Below, piece by piece: positions 34,840-47,230 of a stretch of DNA of 64,000 bases. Within the stretch, counting starts at the first letter, position 1; each line of letters starts with the position of its first letter. The stretch is from Cryptomeria japonica (lineage: Eukaryota > Streptophyta > Pinopsida > Cupressales > Cupressaceae). Location: contig NC_081409.1 of NCBI RefSeq assembly GCF_030272615.1, forward strand, positions 616,825,755 through 616,889,754, given 5' to 3'. A program made the translations under genes and the position numbers. The notes beneath the pieces are model-generated. The model searched no databases. It was not told the DNA's origin and saw only the letters and a list, made by a program, of their open reading frames with translations.

Positions 34840-36591
34840 AATTTTTTTTTGCTCGGTAATAGGTATGATTTATTAATTCTGACCCGGGAAAAAGAACCTG
34901 GCCCGACCCAGGGATGGCTACAACAAGGGAGCCATCTCCCCCAGCAACACAGAAAGCCACAAAACCTATCAACAGGCCTATAAAAACCACAAATAGAAAA
35001 CAAAAAAAGCTCTAACCACCCCCCTTCTTATGTGATCTCAAGATCATATCAAATGAAGTCTTGGGTTTCTTCATTTTTTTTCCCTTTCGCAGTCACCCAA
35101 CCTTCTTCCACCTTAGTTGCCTCATCTTGATAGCCCGTTATCTTGCACTTAGCCAAACTCCCATCCTCCATATTCTTGTCGTCATATTGAGGAACATCCT
35201 CCTCCTCTTGACCCTCCATAGGGCGTTTTTTCTCCCTTCCATCAGGTGTGGCAATATTCTTATGTTGTTCACCAATAGGGATGGAAGTAGGGATGGAAGC
35301 CTTAACATTGTCTGGTATAGATTTTGCAACCTTGTTCACATCCTCACATGATGAAGGAGGTAGATCCCCACTAACCACCTGAGAAAAACTCTTTTGTTGC
35401 TCACCCTTTTTTTTCAACTGTATAATGGTGGTGGGAAACATCCTTCCACCACGATGCCACCTTCTCTTGTCTCCGTTTGGTGCATTTGGAAACCAAATGC
35501 CCAGTCTGAAAATACCTCCTACATCTAAAGGGTAACCCTTCATAATCCAAAGGCTGCATCCAACACCCTTTTGAGGTTTTCAGTGCAATTTCTGCTGGAA
35601 GCCCACTAGTCAAGTTCATCTCCACTAAAATCCAGGCATACGTTGAGTGTAGAAGATTTCACGACTCATCATCAACGATTAAAAAAATGCCTAAGGAATC
35701 ACCTATAACTTCTAAGCAAGAATCAAACTAGAAATGTAAGGGCAGATTCAGAAGTCTTACTCAAATTGGAACCTTGTCAAAAGTTTCCAATGCAAGACAA
35801 AAGGTTGGATGCCAAGGTTTCAACATTAAAGGATGCTTATTCTCCCAACTCCAAATACATTCACGTAGAATCTTCTTTTTATCACGAACATTTTCGAAAA
35901 CTGTAATGAAAAAACCCCTAGCACATGGGTATAGTTGAACACAACCCTTCACCATTGGCTCCCAATTATCCGAAACCTAGCTATGGAGCTCACCTAAGCT
36001 TGGCCACATGCCCTGAAATCGTCCAATCAGACCAAGCTTAGAGAAGACAATGACATTGCTATCCACTTCCTTTTCAATATCATCTGCCAAATTCACAGTT
36101 ATGGCCTCCACCAAGTTCGGTTTCAAAACCCCCATCAAACCGACATCCACCTTCTAGGAATTTTCAACATTAGAGCCAGAGAGACCCTTTGGTCCATTCC
36201 TCTTATGGGCGACGTTTACATTCTTCTCCTAGTTCCCATTAATCTGCTCACTACCCTGCTGGCCGGGCTTACCACCGACCATCAAACCTCCTCCGCTAGC
36301 ATCCTTGGTTTGATCCAAGCCAAACTGCGCTCCCTACAAAGATGATTCACCTTGCAATAGACGCGCGAGACATATCCCTCCACCACCATCATCACATGTC
36401 GACCCCTCCCTGTGAATCTGTGAAGACCCTCCTGCCCTTTGCACCTGCCTTTTCTCCCGACCAAGGGCACTATCAGCCCCATGCACATGTTTCTGATCCA
36501 CTCCAGTTGTTGGAAAAGTTGCAAAAGAAACCCTAGCGCACGACGACGGCCACAACACCTCCATCTTCTATTAGTGTTATGTTTAAAGTTA
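34840..36591 (-). mobile_element. ORF1-only LINE derivative with 18-bp target duplications
   Basis: TTATTCTATTTTAATTTT occurs at 34822-34839 and 36592-36609. Between them, on the minus strand, are a short leader, LINE ORF1 (from 36564), a 3' untranslated part with AATAAATCATACC, and CGAGC followed by a run of A (34855 down to about 34842). No endonuclease, RT or RNase H is present. The 3' end GAGC-A(n) matches the truncated LINE at 29412. Confidence 0.75.
35049..36564 (-). pseudogene. LINE ORF1 (DUF4283 and zinc knuckle), frameshifted
   Basis: The start MEVLWPSSCARVSFATFP is at 36564. A DUF4283-type segment lies at 35955-35761 (YPCARGFFITVF, ECIWSWENKHPLMLKPWHP). A knuckle follows at about 35545-35480 (GLPFRCRRYFQTGHLVSKC), then a charged K/E-rich tail to 35049. 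Several frame changes separate the blocks, so no full protein can be made. ORF1 proteins of plant LINEs bind the element RNA. The same arrangement occurs on the + strand at 51443-53067. Confidence 0.8.
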
Positions 36592-36609
36592 TTATTCTAT
36601 TTTAATTTT

Positions 36610-36792
36610 TAATTAAGATTTAAGTTTGAAATTTGTTTTTAATTATTTATGACTTTTATGAAATTACAAGTAATAATTATAAGATTAGAATAATTTAATT
36701 TATAATTGTTTTTCTTTTTACAATTTGAATTTATTATGCAACGGTTATATTTTGAATTTTTATTTTAATTTATATAATACATTTAATTTATC
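36610..36792 (+). other. AT-rich spacer
   Basis: Nothing recognisable. Confidence 0.5.
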
Positions 36793-37165
36793 TCGTCATC
36801 TCTCTCTATCTCTTTATCTTCCCCTCTCTCTCTCTTCCTCTCTATCTCCGTCTCCATCTTCATATTCTCCTCTATCTCTCTCCCCTATTTCTATCTTCTT
36901 ACCTATCCATCTCTCTCTGTCTCTCTCTATGTGTGTGTGTGTGTGTGTGTGTGCGCACGCGTGTCACTCCCTCTTTCTATATCTCTTTATTTCTCCATCC
37001 CCTATTTATCTATCTCTCCTTTCTATCCTTATCTCTCCCTCTCTTTATCCCTATTTCTATTCCTCTCGCTATCACTCCCTTCTTTTTACATCTCTCTCGT
37101 CTCTCCTTTCCTCTCCTTTCCTCTCCCTTCCTCTCTATCTATTTTTATATATCTATCTCCCTCTC
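36793..37165 (+). repeat. CT-rich tract with a (TG)n run
   Basis: About 370 bp almost wholly pyrimidine (TCTCTCT, CTCTATCT) interrupted by (TG)n at 36930-36952. The ORFs seen here are translations of the repeat. It lies 0.8-1.2 kb upstream of the eIF3a start; GA/CT repeats can bind BPC/GAGA-type factors, but no role is shown. Confidence 0.9.
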
Positions 37166-37183
37166 CACCTACTACAAACATAA

Positions 37184-37956
37184 CATGATCTCGTTGGTAA
37201 TAAAACCTAATTATCTTCTTGATTAGTTTTTGTTTTAGTCATGTTTGGAACCATATAACTAGATGCATAGTTGATTTTAAGCTATCACTTCTCGATCGAG
37301 ACCTTAATTGCACAAACATCATCATTTTTTAAATATCATACCAATTAAATTTATGCATTGAAAAATTGTATGCAAAATGCATCAAAATTTTCCTAATTGA
37401 CCTCCCTCTTCAGCATACCCATTGCACTTCAAAGTGCAATTGTTAGTTGAGTACCTCTCCTCCATAAGACCGCAGCCTAAAAATAGAAGCTTTTAGAATA
37501 GCTCCCTTCCAAAACCACAACCTTAAAGTAAGCCGTTCTCATAAACCACATAAAAAGCAGGCTTATTCATTCACAATATAATTTCATCACGGGCTTAGGA
37601 AATCAACGGCTCAGATCGATCCTCAATTTCGCATTAGGGCAGTGAGGAAGATAACATCTCTGAATACAAGGGAACAATTTTTTCCTGTGATTCACCCGTC
37701 ATCTCGGCTCGGCGCTGAGACTAGAAAAGAGGCAATTTTGGGCATTCTGATCGGCTGTTGAATCCGATTGTTCTGAGGGTTTTACTCTAATCATTCGATC
37801 GGCTGACGAAACAGCGTAATCGGTGGTCCTTTGCGTTTTCGTGCCCTTCGAAGGGTTTTAGGTCGGGAAAGATCACTATATGCAACTAATCTCCTTCTGC
37901 GGTTTTACATCGTCTGCAGATTTAGGGTTTTCTGAATTTTACCCGGGTTTATCAAC
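37184..37956 (+). promoter_or_regulatory. Promoter and 5' UTR region of the eIF3a gene
   Basis: No competing ORF. Base content rises in G and C from about 37680, and CTCTAATC, CTTCGAAGGGTTTTAGG and TTTAGGGTTTT (near 37920, telobox-like AGGGTTT) lie close to the start codon. Telobox-type motifs are common in promoters of plant translation genes. No clear TATA box, and the transcription start is not determined. Confidence 0.5.
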
Positions 37957-40900
37957 ATGGCGACTTTTGCAAAGCCAGAGAATGCTCTCAAGAGGGCCGA
38001 AGGTTAGTAAGCCTTTTTAATTTTTTCATGCCCGAGGATTTTGATCTCTATCTTTCTATTTTGTTTAGATCGGACTCTTAAAATGATTTATGAGTTTTAT
38101 TGGAGTTTTATGTTTTGATCGATTGAACATGCAGTGTCTTATTTGAGTTCTGTATTTTTGGGGTTTATCATTCAGCTTCCTGTCGCATTTTACAGTTTTA
38201 AAAATTTGCCTGTAGGGTTTCTAGTGTTTATTGTTGAGTAGAGTAAAGTCACTCCTCTGCAGTTATTGCCTTTTTTGTTTTGTTTTGTTTTAGGGTAGAT
38301 GCAGAATAGTATCTTTCGAAATGTCCAGATGGTTTTGAAGGTTTGGAATATGAGCTTGATTTTTTTTCCCCTTTTAATTTATTTTTATTGTTACTGTTTT
38401 ATACATCACTAAATTATTATTATTCACATCTTATCCGTTTTTTGAAACGTTTCTGCATAAACTGCCTATTGAATCTTGAGATTCGAAGATGACACGTTTG
38501 ACTGATATTTTATTTATGGCTAGGGTTTCTACAGGGCTATTTTCACCAGTTGGCTGTTTTTAATATGGTTCCAAAACAGTATATTTGCTTTTTAGTAAAC
38601 TTTTAAACAATGTTCCCAATCTAGCAAGCCTCTAAAATAATATTCCTTAAGTTCACTAATGAAATATACACAAACTTGTCAGATTTGCCAATAATATAAA
38701 TTTATTTTCAGTAACTTCCATGACTTCCCACAAGATTCTCAGACAACATTACGTTTTTCATTTTTTGAGCTGCAAACATTAACCTTCTATTCTTTGTGCA
38801 CGGAATTTTTTCTTAAAATTTTATTGGCATACATGTTTGAATTTCCTGAAAATGTGTTTTGATTTATATACAATCCTAGGAGGACATTCTATGGCATTTT
38901 GGTGGATATTTGATGTCCCTGCAGTCCACATCTGTTTGCTGGTTGTTTTTTCAATATAGATTATTTGTGTGTATATATAATTTTGAGGATTACAATCTGG
39001 TTTAAGTTGTAGCAATGAATGGGGGTTATTTCAATGGCTATAAATAGTGCAGGGAATTTAACCTTGTTTGTTTGTAACTTGTAAGAATAGCATGAGGTGT
39101 TCCCTTGATTAAGATTTGAGAATAATTGAGTTTCTTCTTTTGTTCTCCTAGGAAATTGCTAGGAATTGAAACATTTTGTATGCATAGAATAGTTTGCAAT
39201 TCTTTTTTATTTTGTAAGGATATGTTTGATGGATGCTTAATATTTGAAGCAAAACATAGAGTCCACTAATAAAGTTGGCTGCATCAGTAAATTTTTATGC
39301 ATATTAAAGTAGAATGAGGGAATGTATTTGCAAGAAATTCTGTAGTTGTATATCCGAAGTTTCTAAAATTCAGTGAAAAATAGCTGATTGGTGAAACTAG
39401 CAATAAGAAAATGCTCCCTCACATAATGAGCTTTGTTTGCTCTGTAAAAAGAAATAGGAGATATGCCCTTGTAGGGAGTCCATTGGCATATATGCCACGA
39501 GTGAGGGTATCTCTTATGTCAAATTCACTCATGATTTGCACCTGGTGTTGATCGTTGGTGTATGATACACTGAGAAGTGGATATGGTAATTCACCTGGTT
39601 TAATCAATAGAAACAACAGTAGCAATTTAGGATCAACAAACCCAGCCGAATCAAGATAGATGTCACTTTGGGGATTTGAAGCTGGGGTATTCAACATGAT
39701 AATACATTGACTTTACCAAGTCGGCTGAAACACTTCAATTCCATAAATCATATGAAACAAAAACCTCAATCTTACTAAATGCAAATTGGATGTGAATGCC
39801 AGAACTTTTTTATCACTGATAGATACTGTCAGACCATGTGTTGTGGAAAAATTGGTATCTACAAAGAAAGAGTAAGATCACATTTTCATGTTGACTAACA
39901 GTGTACAGATATATGCATCATTTGTAGTTTGCAAATAAAGTGGTTTCAAGAAGAGTGAATTATCTTTGAAAAATCTAGCTTGGGATCTTGGCTTTTGTTT
40001 AGAGTGGGGTCTTGACTTTAGTTTAGATATCTGGTGAAATAATTGCCTATTTGTTATACTTCTTCAAAAGCCATGGGTGTACAGTCAATTCATTTTTCAA
40101 CATAGGAGAAAGATTAGTTTCCCCTATTGGGGTTTAAAAATTTAAGGGTGTTCAGTTATGCAATTACATAAAATGCACTTAATTTTGAAAGGAAAAGAAC
40201 ATGAGTGTCTTACAAAGTTGCATGGATATGGGTATGGATACAAATATAGATAGGGTATGGATACAAATATAGATACAGTATTGGATACGGATATAGCAAT
40301 TTTTAAAGACTCTCAATATTGATACGGCTACATACGACATTCATAAAAAACACATACACATAGTTAACGCAATTTTCTAAGTTATTAGAGGGGATTTTCA
40401 TTACTTCAAAAGCAATATAGAGTATTATATACACATAATTGCTACATAAATAAATATAAGTTGATTTAACAATTTACAATATAGAAAAATAGTAGAGTTG
40501 CATTGGAAGATAAACCAAAAAAATGGGTTGCTGAAATAGAAAAACATTTCATTTGTCTTTCTCATTAGGTGTAGGTTTTCTTTATATCATTTTTTTTCGA
40601 AGTTTTTATAAATTAAATTTAGGAAGATTTACATCAAATTTTTAAAAAATCAAACCACATAGTATTTTGCATGGTTGGAAAATCAAGGTTTTTTGGGCTA
40701 ATGTGGCTATAATTTTTGATGTGTATTTGGGCCATATTGGATATGTATCCGTTTCAGATATGGGGAAACTTGCGCCCAGAGAGGGATAGAGGAGTATCCA
40801 GCTACTCTTACTATCTTGTTTCGTTCAAGATTTTTCAGAACTTTACCTAGCTTCATCGAATTTATTGGAGCCTGCCTTTTGAGTTTAGAGTTAACATCTT

Positions 40901-43900
40901 GGGTTAGTATGTTTGCAGTCCCTCCACTGTACTGCAGTCTGGCGGATTAAATTGACCTTGTTTTGGAAATTTATTAGAATCCCGAGCATTGATGCAATTC
41001 CTGCTGAAGTTTGGCATATCAACCACTTCAGATCATATGTACAACTAGTTGTCTCTGTTGTCCAGCTCAAATTTGAAAGTCCTTTCAAATCCTTTAGTTT
41101 TAACTTTTCTTCTTACATGTAATGCACATTGTGAGCTTGATCTCCTGCAATTTGCAGATTTTCTGGTATCTGTAGCTTTACTTTAAGTTTTCAGTGAAAC
41201 TGAGATGCTTTAAGAGAATGGTCTTTTGATTAATATTTGGAAATGGTGTATGCGCTATTAAGCATTTGTTTTGAATGGCATTTATCTGCAACTCTAGACT
41301 TACGAGCTCCAAATATTTGATGTTTTTTTTTTGATATATATTAATTTCTTGTGTAGAGATGAACACTGAATCATTCCCTTGTGATTAGTTAGATGACGTA
41401 AAATTATTTATCTTTGGTATATTTCAATTGCATAACTATAATCTTATTGGATCTTAATTCTCACTTTTTCTTAGGCATTAAACATAGTGTTTATACAATG
41501 GTATATTTCCTCATTCATAAGTCAGGTTTTGTATTTTTCTTGAACTTATCAAGTTTTTCTTTTGTCAATGGGATGTGTAGAAAGATTATTGCATTTTCCC
41601 CTTCACTCTAGATGGACTTTTGTTATATCTCACCCATATGTATTATAATCTGGAATTGGATTCATTTAACTCTGCTTGAACTTCCCTCATTATTGTATTA
41701 TCAGTGGCTGTCTGATACGCTAAAACGATGTATAATGCATCTTTAATTTTTAGTTTGGTAATTATCAAACATTCGTAATATTGTTGCTATTGTAAATAAC
41801 TTTAATTCTTTATATTATCTTGGATGCAGAGTTGATGAATGTTGGCCAGAAGCAGGCAGCATTACAAGCTCTTCATGATTTGATAACATCAAAGAGGTAC
41901 AGAGCATGGCAGAAGACACTGGAGAAGATAATGTTTAAATATGTTGAACTTTGTGTTGACATGAGGCGTGGAAGATTTGCAAAAGATGGTCTTATTCAGT
42001 ATCGTATCGTTTGTCAGCAAGTTAACGTCAGCTCATTAGAGGAAGTTATAAAGTATTTCCTGCAACTGTCTAGTGAGAGAGCTGAACAGGCTCAAGCTCA
42101 GGCTCAAGCCTCTGAAATTGCTCTTGATGTTGAGGACTTGGAAGCAGAGAAGAGGCCAGAAGATTTGATGCTTAGCTTTGTCAGTGGTGAAAAAGGGAAA
42201 GACAGGTCTGATAGGGAGCTTGTCACTCCTTGGTTTAAGTTTCTTTGGGAAACCTACAGAACAGTGCTTGAAATACTACGCAACAATTCTAAATTGGAAG
42301 CTTTGTATGCGGTGAGTAGAAGTTGATATCCTAAGATTGGTGAACCAGTAATGTTTTTTGGCAGATCATGAGTAATTAAAATTTGGGCTTTCATGTATGG
42401 AGAAGTTATTTTAAAAATTTGACTAGTGGTCATGTTCACAATTATGCCTAATTGTTTTCTATGTCATATACATTTGATTGCTTGATATACAGTGGATGCA
42501 TTGTCAAATCATTTGCTGTGATCTTTTCTGCTTTGTAAGCTTAAGTGTTAGGAAATGACTAATAGGCTGACAATGGGGACACACACACACTGAATTTTTA
42601 GAATCATGATTACACATGGCTACTGAATATCTTCTATGTGATTGAAACTATTATGTATATTATTTTGGTGCACAGATGACTGCACATAGAGCCTTCCAGT
42701 TCTGTCTGCAATATAAGCGTACGACAGAGTTTCGTCGGCTTTGTGAAATAATTCGAAACCATTTAAGCAATTTGAATAAGTACAGAGATCAAAGGGATAG
42801 ACCAGATCTATCTTTGCCTGAGAGTTTGCAGCTTTATCTTGACACAAGGTTTGAACAACTCAAGATCGCAACTGAGCTTGAACTCTGGCAGGTTTGTGTG
42901 TTATAACATCTTTCAGGATTTCAAGTTTTTCTTCCTTTTTCATCAACTTTTTTTCATCGGCTGTTATGTTTTGATCTTCAGGAGGCCTTCCGTTCTATAG
43001 AGGACATTCATGGTCTTATGTGCATGGTAAAGAAGACTCCTAAGCCACAAATGATGGCAATTTACTACTCAAAGTTGACAAAGATATTCTGGGTATCTGA
43101 AAGTCAACTTTATCATGCCTATGCATGGTACAAGCTTTATGTTCTCCAGAAAAGCTACAATAAAAACCTCACCCAGAAGGACTTGCAGCTGATGGCATCA
43201 TCTGTACTGTTAGCTGCTATTTCTGTTACACCCTATGATCACAGGCATGGGGCTCCTCATTTTGAAATTGAGAATGAGAAGGAAAGGAGCTTAAAGATGG
43301 CTAGCCTTTTGGGGTTTAGTTTGGATCCCAAAAGAGATGCTCGAGAAGTGGTAGGCTTTATCCTTCTTTCAAAGATGCTTTGATGTGCACAAAGGATTGA
43401 TTTATGTAATTTACATGTTTGTAGTATTGGAAGAAATGATTATCCTGTGGTTACTCATTTTTCTTTTATCAATCTTCTTCCTACATGTCTAATCCTTTTT
43501 ATATTCATCTTGCAGCTGTCGCGATCAGCACTGCTTTCAGAATTGGTAAGAAACATATATTAGAAATTATTGAAATTCACTTATTTACTTTCAAAAATCT
43601 TACCTTTTAACTTAAATGCCTGTCAATCTTTAATGAATCACACATTCTGTTCCGCAGACCCCATTTTAAATTTTACTTCATTTGTTGAAAACACTTGGAT
43701 TGGTGTGTTATGCCAGGAATATAGGTGTTTTTATATGTAAATTAACTAGAGTGCAAACCTAATTTGGTTTGCTTTCTGGTTTCAATTCCTGATAACTGCA
43801 TTGTTCTTTTACAGGAATGGGCATTAAACAATGCTCCCTGATACTCAAACCAATCTGCACTTAAGCATGATTGTTTTCTTTGTTGTATGTCAGGTGTCCA

Positions 43901-46877
43901 AAGGTGTGATGACTTACGTACCACAAGAAGTTAAAGATCTATACCATCTCTTGGAAAATGATTTCCACCCACTGGATCTTGCCGAAAAAGCTCAGCCCCT
44001 TCTAGGAAAACTCACAAAACTCAGTGACAAATTGTCATCGGCTTCTCCTGTTCCAGAAGTACAGTTGGAACAATATATTCCTTCATTGGAAAGGCTAACC
44101 ACATTGAGGGTGTTGCAGCAGGTGATGCAATCTGATCTTTTGCTGTGCATATTTGGTCAATTCTTACTGTATGCATTTATTTCTTCCCATGTGGTTTAGT
44201 ATTAATCTTGTTATGGTGTCATGAAGTACATGTTTCTAACTTAATATTTCTCATCAAATTGAAAATTGTTTTGCAAGTATTTCTTTCTGGTATTAATGTC
44301 TATGCTTGACACTTGTGTTTTTCAGGTGTCTCAAGTATATCAAACTATGAAAATTGGAAACTTAACAAGAATGATACCATTTTTTGACTTCTCTATTGTT
44401 GAAAAGCTCAGTGTGGATGCTGTTAAGTACAATTTTGTGCAGATGAAGATTGATCATTTAAAGGGAATTGTACAGTTTGGCAGCCAGGTGTGGAAACATG
44501 CAATGTGACTTATCTTTTTGAAGATAATATTTTAAATTTCGGAATATTTTAACAAGGAACACTATTGTAAGCTAAAATCTTTATTGTGTTTTCAGGACCT
44601 TGAATCAGACAAGATTCGAAATCATTTGACTATTCTTGCAAAGCGTTTAAACAAAGCTAGAAGTCTTATACAACCTCCAATCACTGAGAAAGTGACAAAA
44701 GTAGCTCTACCTGCACCTATATTACTTGAGACAATAGAGAAAGAGCACAGGAAGCTTCTTGCTCGCAAAGTTTTGATTGAGAGGCGCAAGGAGGAGCAAG
44801 AGCGCCAAATGCTTGAAATGGTATGTTTTTTTTTCGCATTGTTTTGTAATCGTGTCCAGTCAAGTGTTTTTGTTCTAATCTGTTTCCTTACATTTGGCTT
44901 TCCAAGGAACGAGAAGAAGAGTCCAAGAGATTGAAGCAACAAAGAATAACAGAAGAAGCAGAAGCAAAAAGGCTTGCGTCTGAATATACAAAACGTGAAG
45001 AGCAGAGAATCCGGAGAGAGATAGAAGAGAAAGAATTGGAAGAAGCACAGGCTTTGCTTCAAGAGGCTGAGAGAAGGAAAGGGAAAAAGGGGAAGAAGCC
45101 TGCTATTGAGGGTGTAAGCAATGTCTACATGTTGCTTTGTTTACTATATTTATGCGAATCATATGCTTTAGAAATAACAGAACTCTTAGCTGTAAAATGG
45201 GTTTGATTTATGCTTTTCATTTCAGAAGAAATTCATATCTTTCTTTGTTGTAATTACCTTAATCATTGCAGGAGAAGGTAACAAAGCAGATCCTCATCGA
45301 ACAGGCTTTGAATGAGCAACTTAAGGAAAGACAGGAAATGGAACGCAAGTTTCAAAAGCTAGCTAAAACTATGGATCACCTGGAAAGGGCAAAAAGAGAA
45401 GAAGAAGCCCCTCTTATTTTGGCAAAATATAAAGAGCATTTGGTTGATGATGAAATATTCTTTGAGCGACAACAAAAGGTTTCCTAACTCTCTTTTAGTT
45501 TTATCTCTCTCCTATATGGGATAGTAAAGAGTGCATTTGAGTCGTGCATTTAAATGAATGTCTAAGAATATATATTTTTTAAAATAATTAACCTAAAGCA
45601 AACTTGGAGTGATTCTGTGACAAAAAGACATGGTTTTTGTATTAAGTACCTATGTTTTGGGTTTAGTTTTATTTAGTCTTGTTCAATTTTCCTAATATGG
45701 TTTTGCCTTATGGCAGCAAGCAATTGAACAAAGCAGAGAACAACATGCTGCAGACCTTATAGAGAAAAACAGGCTCATCAGAATGTTAAATGATAAGGTT
45801 GGCTTTTGCATTTGCTACTTCTTGTTTTATGTTTCTTTTGGTTTTTAACAAATAACTCTTCTGGTATTTAAACCGTAGTTACTCTATTTTTTCTGTTGAT
45901 AATGCAGAATACTTTCCAGATTCAAGTAGTCAGCCGTCGCCAAGGTGAGTTTGAGAGGCTGAAGCGAGAGAGGGAAGAGAGACTTGCAGAGCTAAGAGCA
46001 AATCGAAAACTTGATAGGGAGATGCGTAGAAAGATGGAATATTATAAAAGGCAGGAGGAGGCAAGGTTAATTAAACTCAAAGAAGAGGAAGAAGCTCGTA
46101 AGCACGAGGGTAAGAATGAGGCTCAGATATGACTTATATATTGCTTTTTGTTATATGGTTTCGTTTGTTACAACTTTCTGCTTCCAAATATAAAGATGAA
46201 TGCTGTCTTATGCGTTTGCTTTTTCAGAGGAGGAAAGAAGGCGCAAAGAAGATGCTGAAAGGAAAGCAAAACTGGATGAAATTGCAGCAAAACAAAGGAT
46301 GCGTGAACAGGAACTGGAGGAAAAGGAGAGGCTACGAAAAGAGGCGCTGAAAGAGGATCCAAGGATTACAAAACAGTTGGAGGCAAAACCAGGAAAGTTT
46401 GTTCCTCGTCACTTACGAAATAAGATGTCCGAGTCAGCTGGTGCTGAAGTAGATAATGAGGCTTGGCGTCAAGATGATCGGGCATCTCATGATGATAGGA
46501 AATCATTGGTCTCTGAAGATCGCAAGCCATCTTTTGGTTCTGGTCAGGGGTTAGCTGGCAAAGATGATGAACATCGTATGCATGTGGACCATGCTGGAGA
46601 TGTAAATCCTTCATCTGGTTCCAAGTATGCACCGTCTTGGCGGGCTAATGATCGCCCTGAGCCTGCAAGAGCTTCTTTGGGTCGATATGATCCTCCTGGT
46701 AGGCGTGAGCTTCCACCTGGATCTGGACGTCCTAAATATGGTGGTTTTGGAAATAGGGATGATCGTAGGGGAGGAGGTTCAGACCAACGTGTGGAGCGCA
46801 CACGGGATGAAGATCGTTCTGCAGGTACTGGTACGTGGAGGAGGCCATCCAAACCAGTTGAGGGACATGCTACATAA
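37957..46877 (+). CDS. eIF3A: Eukaryotic translation initiation factor 3 subunit a (13 coding exons)
   Basis: Exons: 37957-38002, 41830-42311, 42676-42891, 42982-43350, 43516-43545, 43894-44121, 44326-44487, 44596-44820, 44907-45113, 45272-45478, 45717-45797, 45908-46109, 46228-46877. They sum to 3105 nt (1034 aa plus stop), all introns are GT-AG and the frame never breaks. The N terminus ([15 protein letters not shown], then [18 protein letters not shown]) is the conserved plant eIF3a start. The PCI region spans roughly residues 320-520. From about 550 to 850 there is a long K/E/R-rich coiled coil (spectrin-like region), then an R/G/D-rich tail. eIF3a is the scaffold of the cytoplasmic eIF3 complex that binds the 40S subunit and recruits mRNA. 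Length is close to that of known plant homologues. No disabling change is seen. Confidence 0.97.
38003..41829 (+). other. Intron 1 of eIF3a (3.8 kb)
   Basis: Splits codon 16 after its first base (GTTAGT donor, GATGCAG acceptor). It is over ten times longer than any other intron here. It holds a short repeat at 40221-40296 and small chance ORFs; no complete element recognised. Confidence 0.85.
40221..40296 (+). repeat. Short tandem repeat in intron 1
   Basis: GGTATGGATACAAATATAGAT occurs twice (about 40231 and 40254), with GGATAC/GGATATAG variants on either side. Confidence 0.75.
43516..43545 (+). other. 30-nt micro-exon of eIF3a
   Basis: Encodes [10 protein letters not shown] in phase 0 between introns of 165 and 348 bp. 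The peptide fits between REV and VSKGV, inside the conserved PCI-proximal region, so it must be included for a normal protein. Confidence 0.9.
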
Positions 46878-47230
46878 AAACTTAAGGCTGTGCCATTACT
46901 GCTAGTATAGCACAGCAGCAATATAGGCTAGGATTTTTGTTGCCCAGCCTGGCATAGAGTTTGAAAAGATCAGTCAGGCCTGTTGTCAAGGAATGAATTT
47001 GGCACAGTACTGTTACTTTTGAGTGATATGGAAATGAAATATTCAATTTTGGGCTGTAAACCTGGTAAGTTATGGCGTGGACAGACAATTTGCCTATTGA
47101 GTAATGTAGAAATAGTGAACTGGCTTAGATTTCTTGTTTTGGTCTGTTTCTAGTCATAGTTTTTGTATTGCTTTTGACATTCAACAGTTGAATCTTGTAT
47201 ATTTTATGTTTCAATAAGGGAACACATTTC
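46878..47230 (+). other. 3' UTR region of eIF3a
   Basis: AT-rich, no ORF. No perfect AATAAA; near matches (AATGAAAT at 47032, CAATAAGG near 47212) could serve as poly(A) signals. The end of the transcript is not determined. Confidence 0.5.

Noticed and set aside
36725-37226. Three overlapping ORFs of 85-152 codons
   Set aside because: They translate the CT/GT repeat (runs of S, L, P and CV); no coding signal.
39419-39697. 92-codon antisense ORF in eIF3a intron 1
   Set aside because: Looks moderately protein-like but has no motif, no neighbouring exons and no element boundaries that I can see.
44622-45062. 146-codon antisense ORF over eIF3a exons 8-9
   Set aside because: Mirror of the K/E-rich coiled-coil coding strand; F/L/S-rich and without motif. 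The same applies to 46544-46921.
46200-46350. Alternative start or separate gene in the last eIF3a exon
   Set aside because: The frame joins the upstream exon perfectly through the GTAAGA...TTTTCAG intron; an apparent in-frame start there is intronic.
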